DNA from: an uncultured Bacilli bacterium
Lineage (GTDB): Bacteria; Bacillota_I; Bacilli_A; RF39; UBA660
NCBI GenBank assembly: GCA_947632265.1
Contig: CANROP010000005.1
Location: 1 to 33,966 of the forward strand
Direction: 5' to 3'
Length of the DNA stretch: 33,966 nt
How positions within the stretch are numbered: the stretch's first letter is position 1; the number at the start of each line of letters is the position of its first letter. The notes below the pieces were generated by a model. It was not told the DNA's origin and ran no database searches. It saw nothing but the letters and a program-made list of their open reading frames with translations. This document shows positions 9,191-17,555 of this stretch, one piece after another. The translations under genes and the position numbers were made by a program.

Positions 9191-10372
9191 TTATTTTATA
9201 TCTTTTTCATATTCAATATCAGATACTTCATATGTTCTTCTTTTAGCAATCATATTAAGTATTTTTGTAGAACCCCAACCTAATAGAGCTAAAATAAAGA
9301 AATAAATAACTCCAAAAACAGTAAACTCGGGTGCAGTTTCTGTTAATAAACCTATTATAGAAGCTCCCGCGCCCATAGATGTTACAATAGTTAAACTATC
9401 TACTGATTTATTTGTAATATCTGATTTTATACCATCAAATAATTTTTGAGCTGAAGATACATAGTTTTTAGTCATAACCCAAAGATACTTAATATAATCT
9501 AGTGTATCTCTAAGTGTTTCATATCTATAACCTGATATAGCTAAAAATTCAGAAAGTTCCTTATCACTTTTTGCAATTTTTTCTCTTGTTGAAATATATG
9601 TACCCATTTGATTAATTCTTCCATCAATCAAATTTATAGTTTTTGCATATCCTTCAAGTTTTGTAGTGAACTTGACAAGTTCTGCACCTTTTACATTAGT
9701 ATTTTCTTTTACCGCATCTATTTTTTCCCAGATAATCCTATGAATATTTAGATATCTATGTAATTGACCTTTAAACTCTCTTATAAATATTTGTTCTTCA
9801 ATATATCTTTCTATATTTTCACTAGATTGTTTTAAATTGTTAATAAAATAATATTTATCACCTCTTAAAACAGTATATTTATCGTTTTGAAATTCAAAAT
9901 ATTTTTGCTTTTCTGTACTTGTTAATAAATTAGATATCTCATCTCTTGTAGCATTCTCACACACTATAAAATATGGATATATAGTTTCAATATTAGCAAG
10001 TTCTTTAGGAACAGGAGCTCCTAGGCTAAATAGATAACTAAAAGCAGGAGATAATTTTTTTTCATAATAATCTGTAACTTTATTTATATCTGCATTTAAT
10101 GTATCTTCACTTACCTTTTGATTATTTAGTACAATTAGACCATCTTCAAATATTTTTACTTTTATATCTAGTGCAGTTGTAAATTCAATATATTCTTCAC
10201 CAGATACTCCATAATCGATTCTACCTATCTCAAGATTTTTTTGAAATTCAGTGAGTTTTTTTTGATCTAAGTTTAACCTACTTTTACCTTCTCTTAAAAA
10301 ATCATATATTTCTGATAATTGTAGCATAGTTCTTTGAAACCAGCCACCAACATATACATTACTTATTTTCAA
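9191..10372 (-). CDS. coiled-coil protein with two C-terminal TM helices; unknown, possibly RMD1/CorA-like topology
   Basis: SMGAGASIIGLLTETAPEFTVFGVIYFFILALLGWG near the C-terminus. Confidence 0.45.
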   Translation of the reverse strand: MKISNVYVGGWFQRTMLQLSEIYDFLREGKSRLNLDQKKLTEFQKNLEIGRIDYGVSGEEYIEFTTALDIKVKIFEDGLIVLNNQKVSEDTLNADINKVTDYYEKKLSPAFSYLFSLGAPVPKELANIETIYPYFIVCENATRDEISNLLTSTEKQKYFEFQNDKYTVLRGDKYYFINNLKQSSENIERYIEEQIFIREFKGQLHRYLNIHRIIWEKIDAVKENTNVKGAELVKFTTKLEGYAKTINLIDGRINQMGTYISTREKIAKSDKELSEFLAISGYRYETLRDTLDYIKYLWVMTKNYVSSAQKLFDGIKSDITNKSVDSLTIVTSMGAGASIIGLLTETAPEFTVFGVIYFFILALLGWGSTKILNMIAKRRTYEVSDIEYEKDIK

Positions 10373-10386
10373 ATTACTTCACTCCT

Positions 10387-10824
10387 TTAAATATCCTTGG
10401 TAAAAAATTTTGCATCCATAACGTCAAACCCATAGTTTTGGTATAGGGCATGTGCAGCAACTCTAAAATTTTTTGACCATAATTCAACACATTTACAATT
10501 ATGTTCTTTAGCAATCCTAAAACATTCATCTAACATCTTTGTTCCTATATGTTCTCTTCTTAACTCTTTCTTTACACATACATGATTTAAAATTGCATAA
10601 GTATTCATGTTTTCATACATAGTTGGAATTATTGTAATTTTTGCATGAGCTACAATATTACCGTTTGCTAAACCTATTATATAGATTTGATTTGAATCAT
10701 TTTCTGTTTTCTTAAAATTTTCCTGTGCATATTCTAACGATGTATTTTCATCAAAACACTCATTACATAGAGTAATTATTGATTCAATATCATCGTAATT
10801 TGCTTCTCTAAATATAACTTCCAT
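10387..10824 (-). CDS. GNAT family N-acetyltransferase
   Basis: VCVKKELRREHIGTKMLDECFRIAKEHNCKCVELWSKNFRVAAHALYQNYGF. Confidence 0.92.
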   Translation of the reverse strand: MEVIFREANYDDIESIITLCNECFDENTSLEYAQENFKKTENDSNQIYIIGLANGNIVAHAKITIIPTMYENMNTYAILNHVCVKKELRREHIGTKMLDECFRIAKEHNCKCVELWSKNFRVAAHALYQNYGFDVMDAKFFTKDI

Positions 10825-11001
10825 AAATCACCTCTTAACTTTCTAAAGTTATATACTTACAATCAGAATATTATCAAGTACTATATTCATTATACAATAA
10901 ATTTGTAAAATTTTAAAACATATTGACACATTTTGACTTTTTTTGTAAATAACTTTACGTTTTTTAGAAAATAACTTTATAAAATATATTTTTCAAACAA
11001 A

Positions 11002-11023
11002 AAAGTTCCAACTTCGGAACTTT
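11002..11023 (-). terminator. terminator overlapping the sigma-factor stop codon
   Basis: minus strand AAAGTTCCGAAGTTGGAACTTTTTTG. Confidence 0.8.
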
Positions 11024-12419
11024 ATTTTTGTAAGGATTTTTCTGTTACTATTTCTACTAAATTATCTATTAAACTATTTATATTATCTTTATATACTAAT
11101 AATACTTTCTTTGTTGTTTCTATTACTTCTATTGGTTCTATTCCTAAAAACTCTGATATTGATTCTGTTGAAAAATACTTTCCATCTATGTATCCTAATC
11201 TGAGTGATATTATTACTGCTTCTTTTACTGATAAAGAGTTCATCATTTGAGTAAATGATGGTGTTCTTAATAATTCTAATACATTTATGTAATCTTCTTT
11301 TGTCATTTCTTTATTGTTACTTGATGTTACCTCTAGTGGTTTTTCTTGCGATTCAGTAGAAGTTATTAATTCTTCTACTGGTTTTGATTCTACTATGTTA
11401 TCCTCTTCTACTTTAGTTTGTTCTACCACTTGTTGGATTTTCTCTTCCTTTTGTCTAGATTTTCTTGGTTTTATCTCTTTTGTTAGATTTGATAATAATC
11501 TTTTCATCTTATGAACTAATGAACCATAAAATTTATCAGTTTGTTCTTTTGTTAATTTAGTAGATACTGGATTATTTAAATCTTCTCCATATCTAATCAT
11601 CACTAACTCTCTTTCTTTTTCAGTAAGTTTTGTTAACATTTCATCAACTTGTTCTTTAGTATATTCTTTAAAATATTCATATATTGTTTGTAATTTTTTC
11701 ATTTCTTCTTCACTTTCCTTTTTTAAATTATGTTTATTAGAACGTAGTTCTATTAAACCTTTAGAATCTAAAATTTCACCTATTTGTTTGACATTTTTAG
11801 CAATTATTCTTGAAACACGAACTTGATTAAGATGGAACTTATTTGCTATTTCATTTTGTGTATAAGTTTTATCATTGTAAAAGCCAAAATACAATCTGAT
11901 AATCTCTCCATCTATGCCTGGCAAATCTTTTACTATTTCCCTTATAGCTTTATAAATTTCAGCATTTTCACATTCTTCTACTAAATCTCTATCATCACTA
12001 ATTTGATCTTCTAATTTAATCTCACTACCATCCTTATCATCAAAAATTATATCATTTAAACTATTAATATTAACTCTACTATCCTTTTTTATTTTCCTTA
12101 AAAACATTAAAATTTCGTTATCAATACATCTTGCTGCATAAGTTGAAAATTCAAATTTTTTTGATAAGTCATAGGTATCAACTGCTTTTACTAATCCTAA
12201 ATTACCAATAGATACTAAATCTTTTTTATCATAATTAACATTTTTAAATTTTGTATTTATTTCATATAAAACTAATCTAATATTGTGAGTTATAAGTTCA
12301 TCTCTAGCTTCTTTTGAACCATCTTTTACCTGTTTAATTAAAATCTGCAACTCATCTTTTGATAAGGACTTAGGTAATTTATCAATAAATAATTCATCAT
12401 CATTCATTTTTATCACCAT
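11022..12419 (-). CDS. sigma-70 family RNA polymerase sigma factor with extended C-terminus; likely start is the internal MNDDEL
   Basis: region 2 (LITHNIRLVLYEINTKF..DLVSIGNLGLVKAVDTYDLSKKFEFSTYAARCIDNEILMFLRK) and region 4 (TYTQNEIANKFHLNQVRVSRI). Confidence 0.88.
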   Translation of the reverse strand: MVIKMNDDELFIDKLPKSLSKDELQILIKQVKDGSKEARDELITHNIRLVLYEINTKFKNVNYDKKDLVSIGNLGLVKAVDTYDLSKKFEFSTYAARCIDNEILMFLRKIKKDSRVNINSLNDIIFDDKDGSEIKLEDQISDDRDLVEECENAEIYKAIREIVKDLPGIDGEIIRLYFGFYNDKTYTQNEIANKFHLNQVRVSRIIAKNVKQIGEILDSKGLIELRSNKHNLKKESEEEMKKLQTIYEYFKEYTKEQVDEMLTKLTEKERELVMIRYGEDLNNPVSTKLTKEQTDKFYGSLVHKMKRLLSNLTKEIKPRKSRQKEEKIQQVVEQTKVEEDNIVESKPVEELITSTESQEKPLEVTSSNNKEMTKEDYINVLELLRTPSFTQMMNSLSVKEAVIISLRLGYIDGKYFSTESISEFLGIEPIEVIETTKKVLLVYKDNINSLIDNLVEIVTEKSLQK

Positions 12420-12591
12420 TATTTTTCAAAGTTAAATTCTTTCTAGGTACTAATGTTAATACTAATTCTGGATAGATATCATTTATTTCGATATATTCAA
12501 ATTTAGATTTTATATTTTTAATATTGACTAATAAAATATTATATAACTGATTAGAATTTAACTGTTGTATTTTATTAAAATTTAATTTCAT
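12400..12591 (-). CDS. 63-aa protein, likely translationally coupled to the sigma gene
   Basis: stop overlaps the sigma start (AATGAATGATG); promoter upstream. Confidence 0.5.
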   Translation of the reverse strand: MKLNFNKIQQLNSNQLYNILLVNIKNIKSKFEYIEINDIYPELVLTLVPRKNLTLKNNGDKNE

Positions 12592-12645
12592 TTTGACACC
12601 TCATAAAAATTGTTAAATAATTTGCTTACGAAAGTTTTGATTAAT

Positions 12646-12674
12646 ATATTATCACTTTTCTTTTTTATTGTAAA
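12646..12674 (-). promoter_or_regulatory. promoter of the 63-aa/sigma operon
   Basis: minus strand TTTACA-17 bp-TAATAT. Confidence 0.6.
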
Positions 12675-12710
12675 TAACTTAAATATCAAACTTGTTTTTT
12701 TCTTAAATGA

Positions 12711-12745
12711 AAAAAAGATGAGTTGTTTATCTCTTTTAACAACTC
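12711..12745 (-). terminator. rho-independent terminator
   Basis: minus strand GAGTTGTT..AACAACTC-ATCTTTTTTT. Confidence 0.75.
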
Positions 12746-12763
12746 GTTCATTATCTTTATAAT

Positions 12764-12792
12764 ATAAAAAAACTCTATCAATCTGATAAAGT
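12764..12792 (-). terminator. rho-independent terminator
   Basis: minus strand ACTTTATCA-GAT-TGATAGAGT-TTTTTTT. Confidence 0.8.
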
Positions 12793-12812
12793 TTTCAAAA
12801 TATTTTCGTTCG

Positions 12813-12909
12813 GGATAATTTATTACTCGCACCATCTGGGAGCGAGAGCATTTTCTTTTCTATTGCACTTTCTCAAGTGCAATAATAATATACTAACTAT
12901 AATTTATCC
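12813..12909 (-). ncRNA. candidate structured RNA, three-way junction
   Basis: P1 GGATAAATTAT/ATAAATTATCC (10 of 11 pairs); P2 TTGCACTT-GAGA-AAGTGCAA; P3 CTCGC..GCGAG; terminator follows on minus strand. Confidence 0.5.
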
Positions 12910-12930
12910 TAAAAATCAATATTTTTAAAT

Positions 12931-13782
12931 CTATACTAAAACTAATTCTTTTTCTAATATATTTATTATTTCACTGAGTGCTTTAATTGTATCATCAAAA
13001 CTAACTTCTTTTGCATATTCTAATTTACTTTGATAATCAGCAAATACTCTTTTTAAAGCAGTACTATCTTTTAACATTTCTACTGCCTCTTTAAAATTAT
13101 CTATATTAAATTCTATATTTCTTTTATTAAAAGTATTTTCTATAGCTTTAACTAAATTCTTATCATTAACTTCTTTTTTATGTTTATTCATTAACATATA
13201 TAAATCATAAAAATCTTTTGCTCTTGTAGTAGTAATATTTTTACTAATTATACTTTCAAATTTCTCGGCAATAATAGTTTCAATAGTATATGCCATAATA
13301 TTTATCTTTTTATCTTCAAAAATAGAATTGTATTTATATTTAATTTCTCTAGGTGTAATAATATCTCCAGTAGTTATTTCGATAAAAAAATTAGTTCTTA
13401 TTTTATCAAAAGTACCTTTAACATTTATTCTAAATCCACCATACTCATCCTCAAATCTAATATCTTTAATATCAACTATTTCAAAGTTAACATTATCATT
13501 TACATCAATAGATAATATTTCTTCAAAGATATTTCTAATAGATTCTACATTTAATGGCAGACTTTTTAAAGTAGCATCTATATCTTTAGTAGTTCTTAAA
13601 TCTTCCCCAATAATAGAAGAAAGTAAAACTCCACCTTTTAATATAATATTATCTCTATATTTACTTTTTTCTAATCTCATTAAAACATGTTCAAAGAAAA
13701 ACATTTGATGTAGATGATGTGCTAAATTATTATTGCCATTAGATTTCTTTTTTATAATATAATTCAATTTATCACTATTCAT
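12931..13782 (-). CDS. abiEii: AbiEii/AbiGii-type nucleotidyltransferase toxin (type IV TA)
   Basis: ILKGGVLLSSIIGEDLRTTKDIDA and IAEKFESIISKNITTTRAKDFYDLYML. Confidence 0.92.
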   Translation of the reverse strand: MNSDKLNYIIKKKSNGNNNLAHHLHQMFFFEHVLMRLEKSKYRDNIILKGGVLLSSIIGEDLRTTKDIDATLKSLPLNVESIRNIFEEILSIDVNDNVNFEIVDIKDIRFEDEYGGFRINVKGTFDKIRTNFFIEITTGDIITPREIKYKYNSIFEDKKINIMAYTIETIIAEKFESIISKNITTTRAKDFYDLYMLMNKHKKEVNDKNLVKAIENTFNKRNIEFNIDNFKEAVEMLKDSTALKRVFADYQSKLEYAKEVSFDDTIKALSEIINILEKELVLV

Positions 13783-14384
13783 TATAAAATCACCTGCATA
13801 ATTTCTATAACCTCTTTTTCAACATCTAATTTTTTAGCATATTTAACTAGTTTAAAAATATCTTTATCTTTATTTCTTGCATACTCTTTTAATGCTTTAG
13901 AATAAACCTCTTTATCCATACGATTTTTATCTTTAATAATATCGCAAATAGTTCTTTCTAAATCATAACATTTAACTGTTAAATCATTAATAGTTTTAAT
14001 CTCAATCATTCCAAGTTCAAAAACATCATCTTTAACATATCTTAATGATACATTTTCATTATTTAATAAATTACCACTATAATTATATGGTACAGTAATA
14101 TCATAAACTAATGGAATCCTATCAGACATATTATGTAGATATAAACTAGTTGCATGCGAATAACACATATTCTTACTACTTTTAGATAAAATGTAAAAAT
14201 TATCAATTGGATATTCAGGCAATTTATAAATACCTGCTCCAACTCTTTCTAATTTTTTATCATTTACTAAATTACTTAAAAATGTTCTATTAACTTCTAA
14301 ACTTCCCGTTTCTTTTGCAGTAATATATCCATTATTCTTTTTAGCATAATCTAAAATCTTATCATAGTTATTTATATGCATCAT
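13782..14384 (-). CDS. abiEi: AbiEi-type antitoxin with N-terminal winged helix
   Basis: N-terminal HTH, SHATSLYLHNMSDRIPLVYDITVP, VKCYDLERTICDII; 1-nt overlap with the toxin gene. Confidence 0.9.
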   Translation of the reverse strand: MMHINNYDKILDYAKKNNGYITAKETGSLEVNRTFLSNLVNDKKLERVGAGIYKLPEYPIDNFYILSKSSKNMCYSHATSLYLHNMSDRIPLVYDITVPYNYSGNLLNNENVSLRYVKDDVFELGMIEIKTINDLTVKCYDLERTICDIIKDKNRMDKEVYSKALKEYARNKDKDIFKLVKYAKKLDVEKEVIEIMQVIL

Positions 14385-14390
14385 TTCCTT

Positions 14391-14430
14391 TTCCTAGGAA
14401 GATTATAACATTATTCCTAGAAAAAGTCAA
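14391..14430 (-). promoter_or_regulatory. abiE promoter with AGGAA inverted repeats around the -10
   Basis: minus strand TTGACT-17 bp-TATAAT; TTCTAGGAA and TTCCTAGGAA. Confidence 0.75.
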
Positions 14431-14474
14431 TTGATTATACTAATATAAAATTAGTTTTATTAAATTTATACTTT

Positions 14475-14535
14475 ATTGTATTTTTTTGGCATTTATGCCA
14501 CTTTTTTACAATGACACTATTTAATTTTATTATAT
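14475..14535. repeat. palindromic repeat copy 1, downstream of the ATPase gene
   Basis: attgtatttttttggcatttatgccacttttttacaatgacactatttaattttattatat. Confidence 0.9.
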
Positions 14536-14565
14536 AGAAAGAAGCTAAATCAGATATAAACTAAA

Positions 14566-15807
14566 CTATAAATTTAAACTATCTTGATTAAGTAAAAATT
14601 CCTGTATTCCAATTACTAATATACCTTCTTCTGTATACCTGTGCTTTATATTATCTTTTACTACAATTATTTTTTTAAATTCATCTCCGATATTTATCAA
14701 AGGCTTTTCTTCATTAAGTGTTTTTTCTCTTTCATCTAAATGCAAAGTACATTGAACATAATATTTTTTATAAGATTGATTGCATATGAAATCAACTTCT
14801 AATTGTTTTCTTTTATTTTTCTCTCGTATTTCTACAATACCAACATCTACATTATATCCTCTTATTAATAATTCGTTATATATAATATTTTCCATCAAAT
14901 GGTTTTCTTCTAACTGTCTAAAATTAATTCTAACATTTCTAAGGCCAACATCTGTAAAATAATACTTGCTTGGAGTAGATTTATATTTTTTTCCTTTAAT
15001 ATCATATCTTTCTACTTTACTAATTAAAAATGCATCTAATAAGTAGTTGATGTATGATGCTATTGTTTGAACATTAACATCTTTAATCATATTACTAGTA
15101 AAAGTATTTGCTAATTTTGTAGGATTTGTAAGTGAACCTACTGAAGAAGCTAATATATCTACAAGTATATTTAAAACATCTACTCTTTCAATATTATTTC
15201 TTTCAATTATATCATTCAAATATGATGTATTAAATAAATTACTTAAATATGAACTTTTTTCTTCATCAGTCTTCTTTGTTAAAATATAAGGTATACCTCC
15301 ATAAACTAGATATTCATTCCAAGCCTCATCTTGTGTTCCTTTATAAAAAGAAGTAAATTCTTTAAAAGATAGAGGGTAAACTCTTACTTCATCTCCACGA
15401 CCTCTAAATTCTGTTATAATATCAGATGATAAAAACTTTGAATTACTACCAGTTACATATACATCAACATTTTTAATATGTAAAAACCCATTTAACACAG
15501 ACTCAAAATCAGAAACTTTTTGTATTTCGTCTAATATTATATAGTACATATTTTCATCAACAATTAAACTACGAATATATTGATCTAATATATCTGGATC
15601 CAAATATTTTTTGTTTTTTCTTTCTTCCAAATCAAGTTTAATTATATGGTCTTCGCTAACCCCGCTATTTATTAAATAGTCCTTAAAAATAGGATCTAAT
15701 AAATACGACTTACCTGATCTTCTTATTCCTGTAACTATTTTAATCATTCCATTTTCTTTTCTATTAATTAATTTGTTTAAGTATATATCTCTATTTATTT
15801 GTTTCAT
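14566..15807 (-). CDS. ATP-binding protein, AAA_14 + DUF4143 type
   Basis: Walker A GIRRSGKSYLL, YIILDEIQKV, YVTGSNSKFLS, C-terminal nuclease-like VDVGIVEIREKNKRKQLEVDFIC; start moved from 15822 to 15807 because GGAGG lies upstream of MKQINRD. Confidence 0.85.
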   Translation of the reverse strand: MKQINRDIYLNKLINRKENGMIKIVTGIRRSGKSYLLDPIFKDYLINSGVSEDHIIKLDLEERKNKKYLDPDILDQYIRSLIVDENMYYIILDEIQKVSDFESVLNGFLHIKNVDVYVTGSNSKFLSSDIITEFRGRGDEVRVYPLSFKEFTSFYKGTQDEAWNEYLVYGGIPYILTKKTDEEKSSYLSNLFNTSYLNDIIERNNIERVDVLNILVDILASSVGSLTNPTKLANTFTSNMIKDVNVQTIASYINYLLDAFLISKVERYDIKGKKYKSTPSKYYFTDVGLRNVRINFRQLEENHLMENIIYNELLIRGYNVDVGIVEIREKNKRKQLEVDFICNQSYKKYYVQCTLHLDEREKTLNEEKPLINIGDEFKKIIVVKDNIKHRYTEEGILVIGIQEFLLNQDSLNL

Positions 15808-15820
15808 ATGGTATCCCTCC

Positions 15821-15870
15821 ATTGTATTTTTTTGACATTTCTGCCACTTTTTTACAATGACATTATATCA
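15821..15870. repeat. palindromic repeat copy 2, divergent
   Basis: attgtatttttttgacatttctgccacttttttacaatgacattatatca. Confidence 0.85.
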
Positions 15871-15896
15871 AATATTTAAATTTTTTCAATATTACT

Positions 15897-15957
15897 ATTG
15901 TATTTTTTTGGCATTTTTGCCACTTTTTTACAATGACACTATTTAATTTTATTATAT
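15897..15957. repeat. palindromic repeat copy 3
   Basis: attgtatttttttggcatttttgccacttttttacaatgacactatttaattttattatat; one mismatch to copy 1. Confidence 0.9.
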
Positions 15958-16005
15958 TCATTTTAATAAAAATTATATAATATCAGTAAAAAAATAAATA
16001 TGTTT

Positions 16006-16430
16006 GATAGTGTAATTTTGTGTCGGGAAATTCCATCATAGAGAATGAGCTAAGCCATAAGAGAATCATATATAGGCCTAGTTATTTCAGATTCAATAAT
16101 AGGAATATTAGAAGAACTACTTTTTTAAAATATAGAAAAATTAAGTTTTTCTTTTTTGTATTCAATATAATACCATAATATTTACATTAAATTTATATTC
16201 TTGTAATTTTAAATATTTGTTACTACAATTATTAAATAAATTACATATAAAATTAGCAGAAATATCTTCAATAACAGAAGAAATTTTATTTTTTATATAA
16301 TTTTTAAACTCTAAAGAGTAATTTTGTGTTATACTATATATAGAAAACATACCTCGCTATCTATTTTGATAATTTTATTATAGCAAATATGGTATGTTTT
16401 TTCTATTTCCCGACAACTTTCGACACTATC
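16006..16430 (-). mobile_element. 425-bp internally deleted IS with 26-bp imperfect terminal inverted repeats
   Basis: gatagtgtaattttgtgtcgggaaat (16006-16031) versus atttcccgacaactttcgacactatc (16405-16430); N-terminal ORF at 16350 and C-terminal reading IPIIESEITRPIYDSLMA* before the left TIR. Confidence 0.7.
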
Positions 16431-16446
16431 CTACAAAAAAAGGAAC

Positions 16447-16600
16447 TTGCAAAAATATAAGTTTTATGTTATTATGTATTTGGCAAGAAAAATTGCATAA
16501 AATTAAAAAGGGAACATTCAGTTTTGCAATGTTGAATGTCTACCTAAAATTTAATTCAGATGGACATTTAATTCAAATATGAATTAAGTGTCATTTTTTT
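16447..16600 (+). ncRNA. candidate small RNA with promoter and strong terminator
   Basis: TTGCAA-17 bp-TATTAT (16447-16475); terminator stem 16563-16592 then seven T. Confidence 0.4.
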
Positions 16601-16633
16601 ATTACTACTATCATAATGATAAGGAGAAATAAA

Positions 16634-16708
16634 ATGATAGTAATGAACTTTAGAACTTTTATAATAAAGGTCTTAGTTTTCACTATAAATCAAACCTCCT
16701 CTCTATAA
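16634..16708 (+). CDS. 24-aa hydrophobic peptide MIVMNFRTFIIKVLVFTINQTSSL
   Basis: AAGGAG 7 nt upstream of ATG; below ORF track length cutoff. Confidence 0.35.
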   Translation: MIVMNFRTFIIKVLVFTINQTSSL

Positions 16709-16885
16709 GAGATTTGGTAGACACTCAAACAACTGATATTCCCTATATAAATTATACTATAAATCTATATTATAAGACAAGCGAACAAATGAAATTTTTG
16801 TTAAAATTCCGTAATTTAGTGATTTTATTAATATAGAAATTAATCTTTCAAAAGATTTTCAAACTTGTTATGCTTATGCACTATT

Positions 16886-16917
16886 TAGTAAAAACTTGCT
16901 TGTGCAAGTTTTTTAGT
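16886..16917. terminator. terminator hairpin
   Basis: agtaaaaacttgcttgtgcaagttttttagt. Confidence 0.6.
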
Positions 16918-17002
16918 ACTTTTTGTAGCTCTACAAATTTAAAAATATGATTAACTTTTTAATTTGGTTTCCATTTACATTAATATTGTTTTTTAAATAA
17001 TA

Positions 17003-17323
17003 CTACTTTTCTAAACTTTTTCCCCTACCCTTTTCACCTATACAATCACAATTTATGTTATATATTGCAACACCAGTTATATTTTTCATATCATCTAAAT
17101 ATCTATTAAGTAAATCGTCTACTGAAATAAATTCTGGAATATCATTATCATCAATTATTGAATCACAGTCTGCAAATCCAGTCATAAATCCTTCTATATT
17201 TTTACTATATTCGCCTATAGAATAATTATCATCATAATAATACAAAATTCTAAAGCCCTTTATATATTCTTCTTTAGAACTATTAGTCTTTAATTCGATT
17301 GGTAAAATTTTCATTTTCATCAA
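17003..17323 (-). CDS. hypothetical protein
   Basis: 106-aa ORF on the dominant strand; no recognised family. Confidence 0.45.
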   Translation of the reverse strand: MMKMKILPIELKTNSSKEEYIKGFRILYYYDDNYSIGEYSKNIEGFMTGFADCDSIIDDNDIPEFISVDDLLNRYLDDMKNITGVAIYNINCDCIGEKGRGKSLEK

Positions 17324-17391
17324 CTTCCATCTAAAACATCATATCACACTCTTTATATTTTAACTTAATATTTGTTCTGTTTTTAAAATAT

Positions 17392-17420
17392 TTGATTATT
17401 TTTTAATTATATTATATAAT
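17392..17420 (+). promoter_or_regulatory. promoter
   Basis: TTGATT-17 bp-TATAAT. Confidence 0.75.
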
Positions 17421-17444
17421 ATTAACTCGTGAAAGGAGGAAACT

Positions 17445-17555
17445 ATGGAAAATACTATTTTAGAAAACTTAGATAATAATGAATTAATAGAGCTTATGAG
17501 CATCATGGAGGGAATGAATGAAGAACTAGATAATGTGGAGGTAGAAGATGAATAA
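17445..17555 (+). CDS. 36-aa acidic peptide MENTILENLDNNELIELMSIMEGMNEELDNVEVEDE
   Basis: GAAAGGAGG before ATG; promoter upstream; overlaps the next ORF by 8 nt. Confidence 0.6.
   Translation: MENTILENLDNNELIELMSIMEGMNEELDNVEVEDE

Noticed and set aside
13328-13708. Plus-strand ORF of 126 aa
   Set aside because: Fully antisense to the abiEii toxin gene; Ile/Ser/Leu-rich shadow ORF.
16394-16582. 62-aa plus-strand ORF
   Set aside because: Starts inside the IS end and terminates in a terminator stem; no RBS seen.
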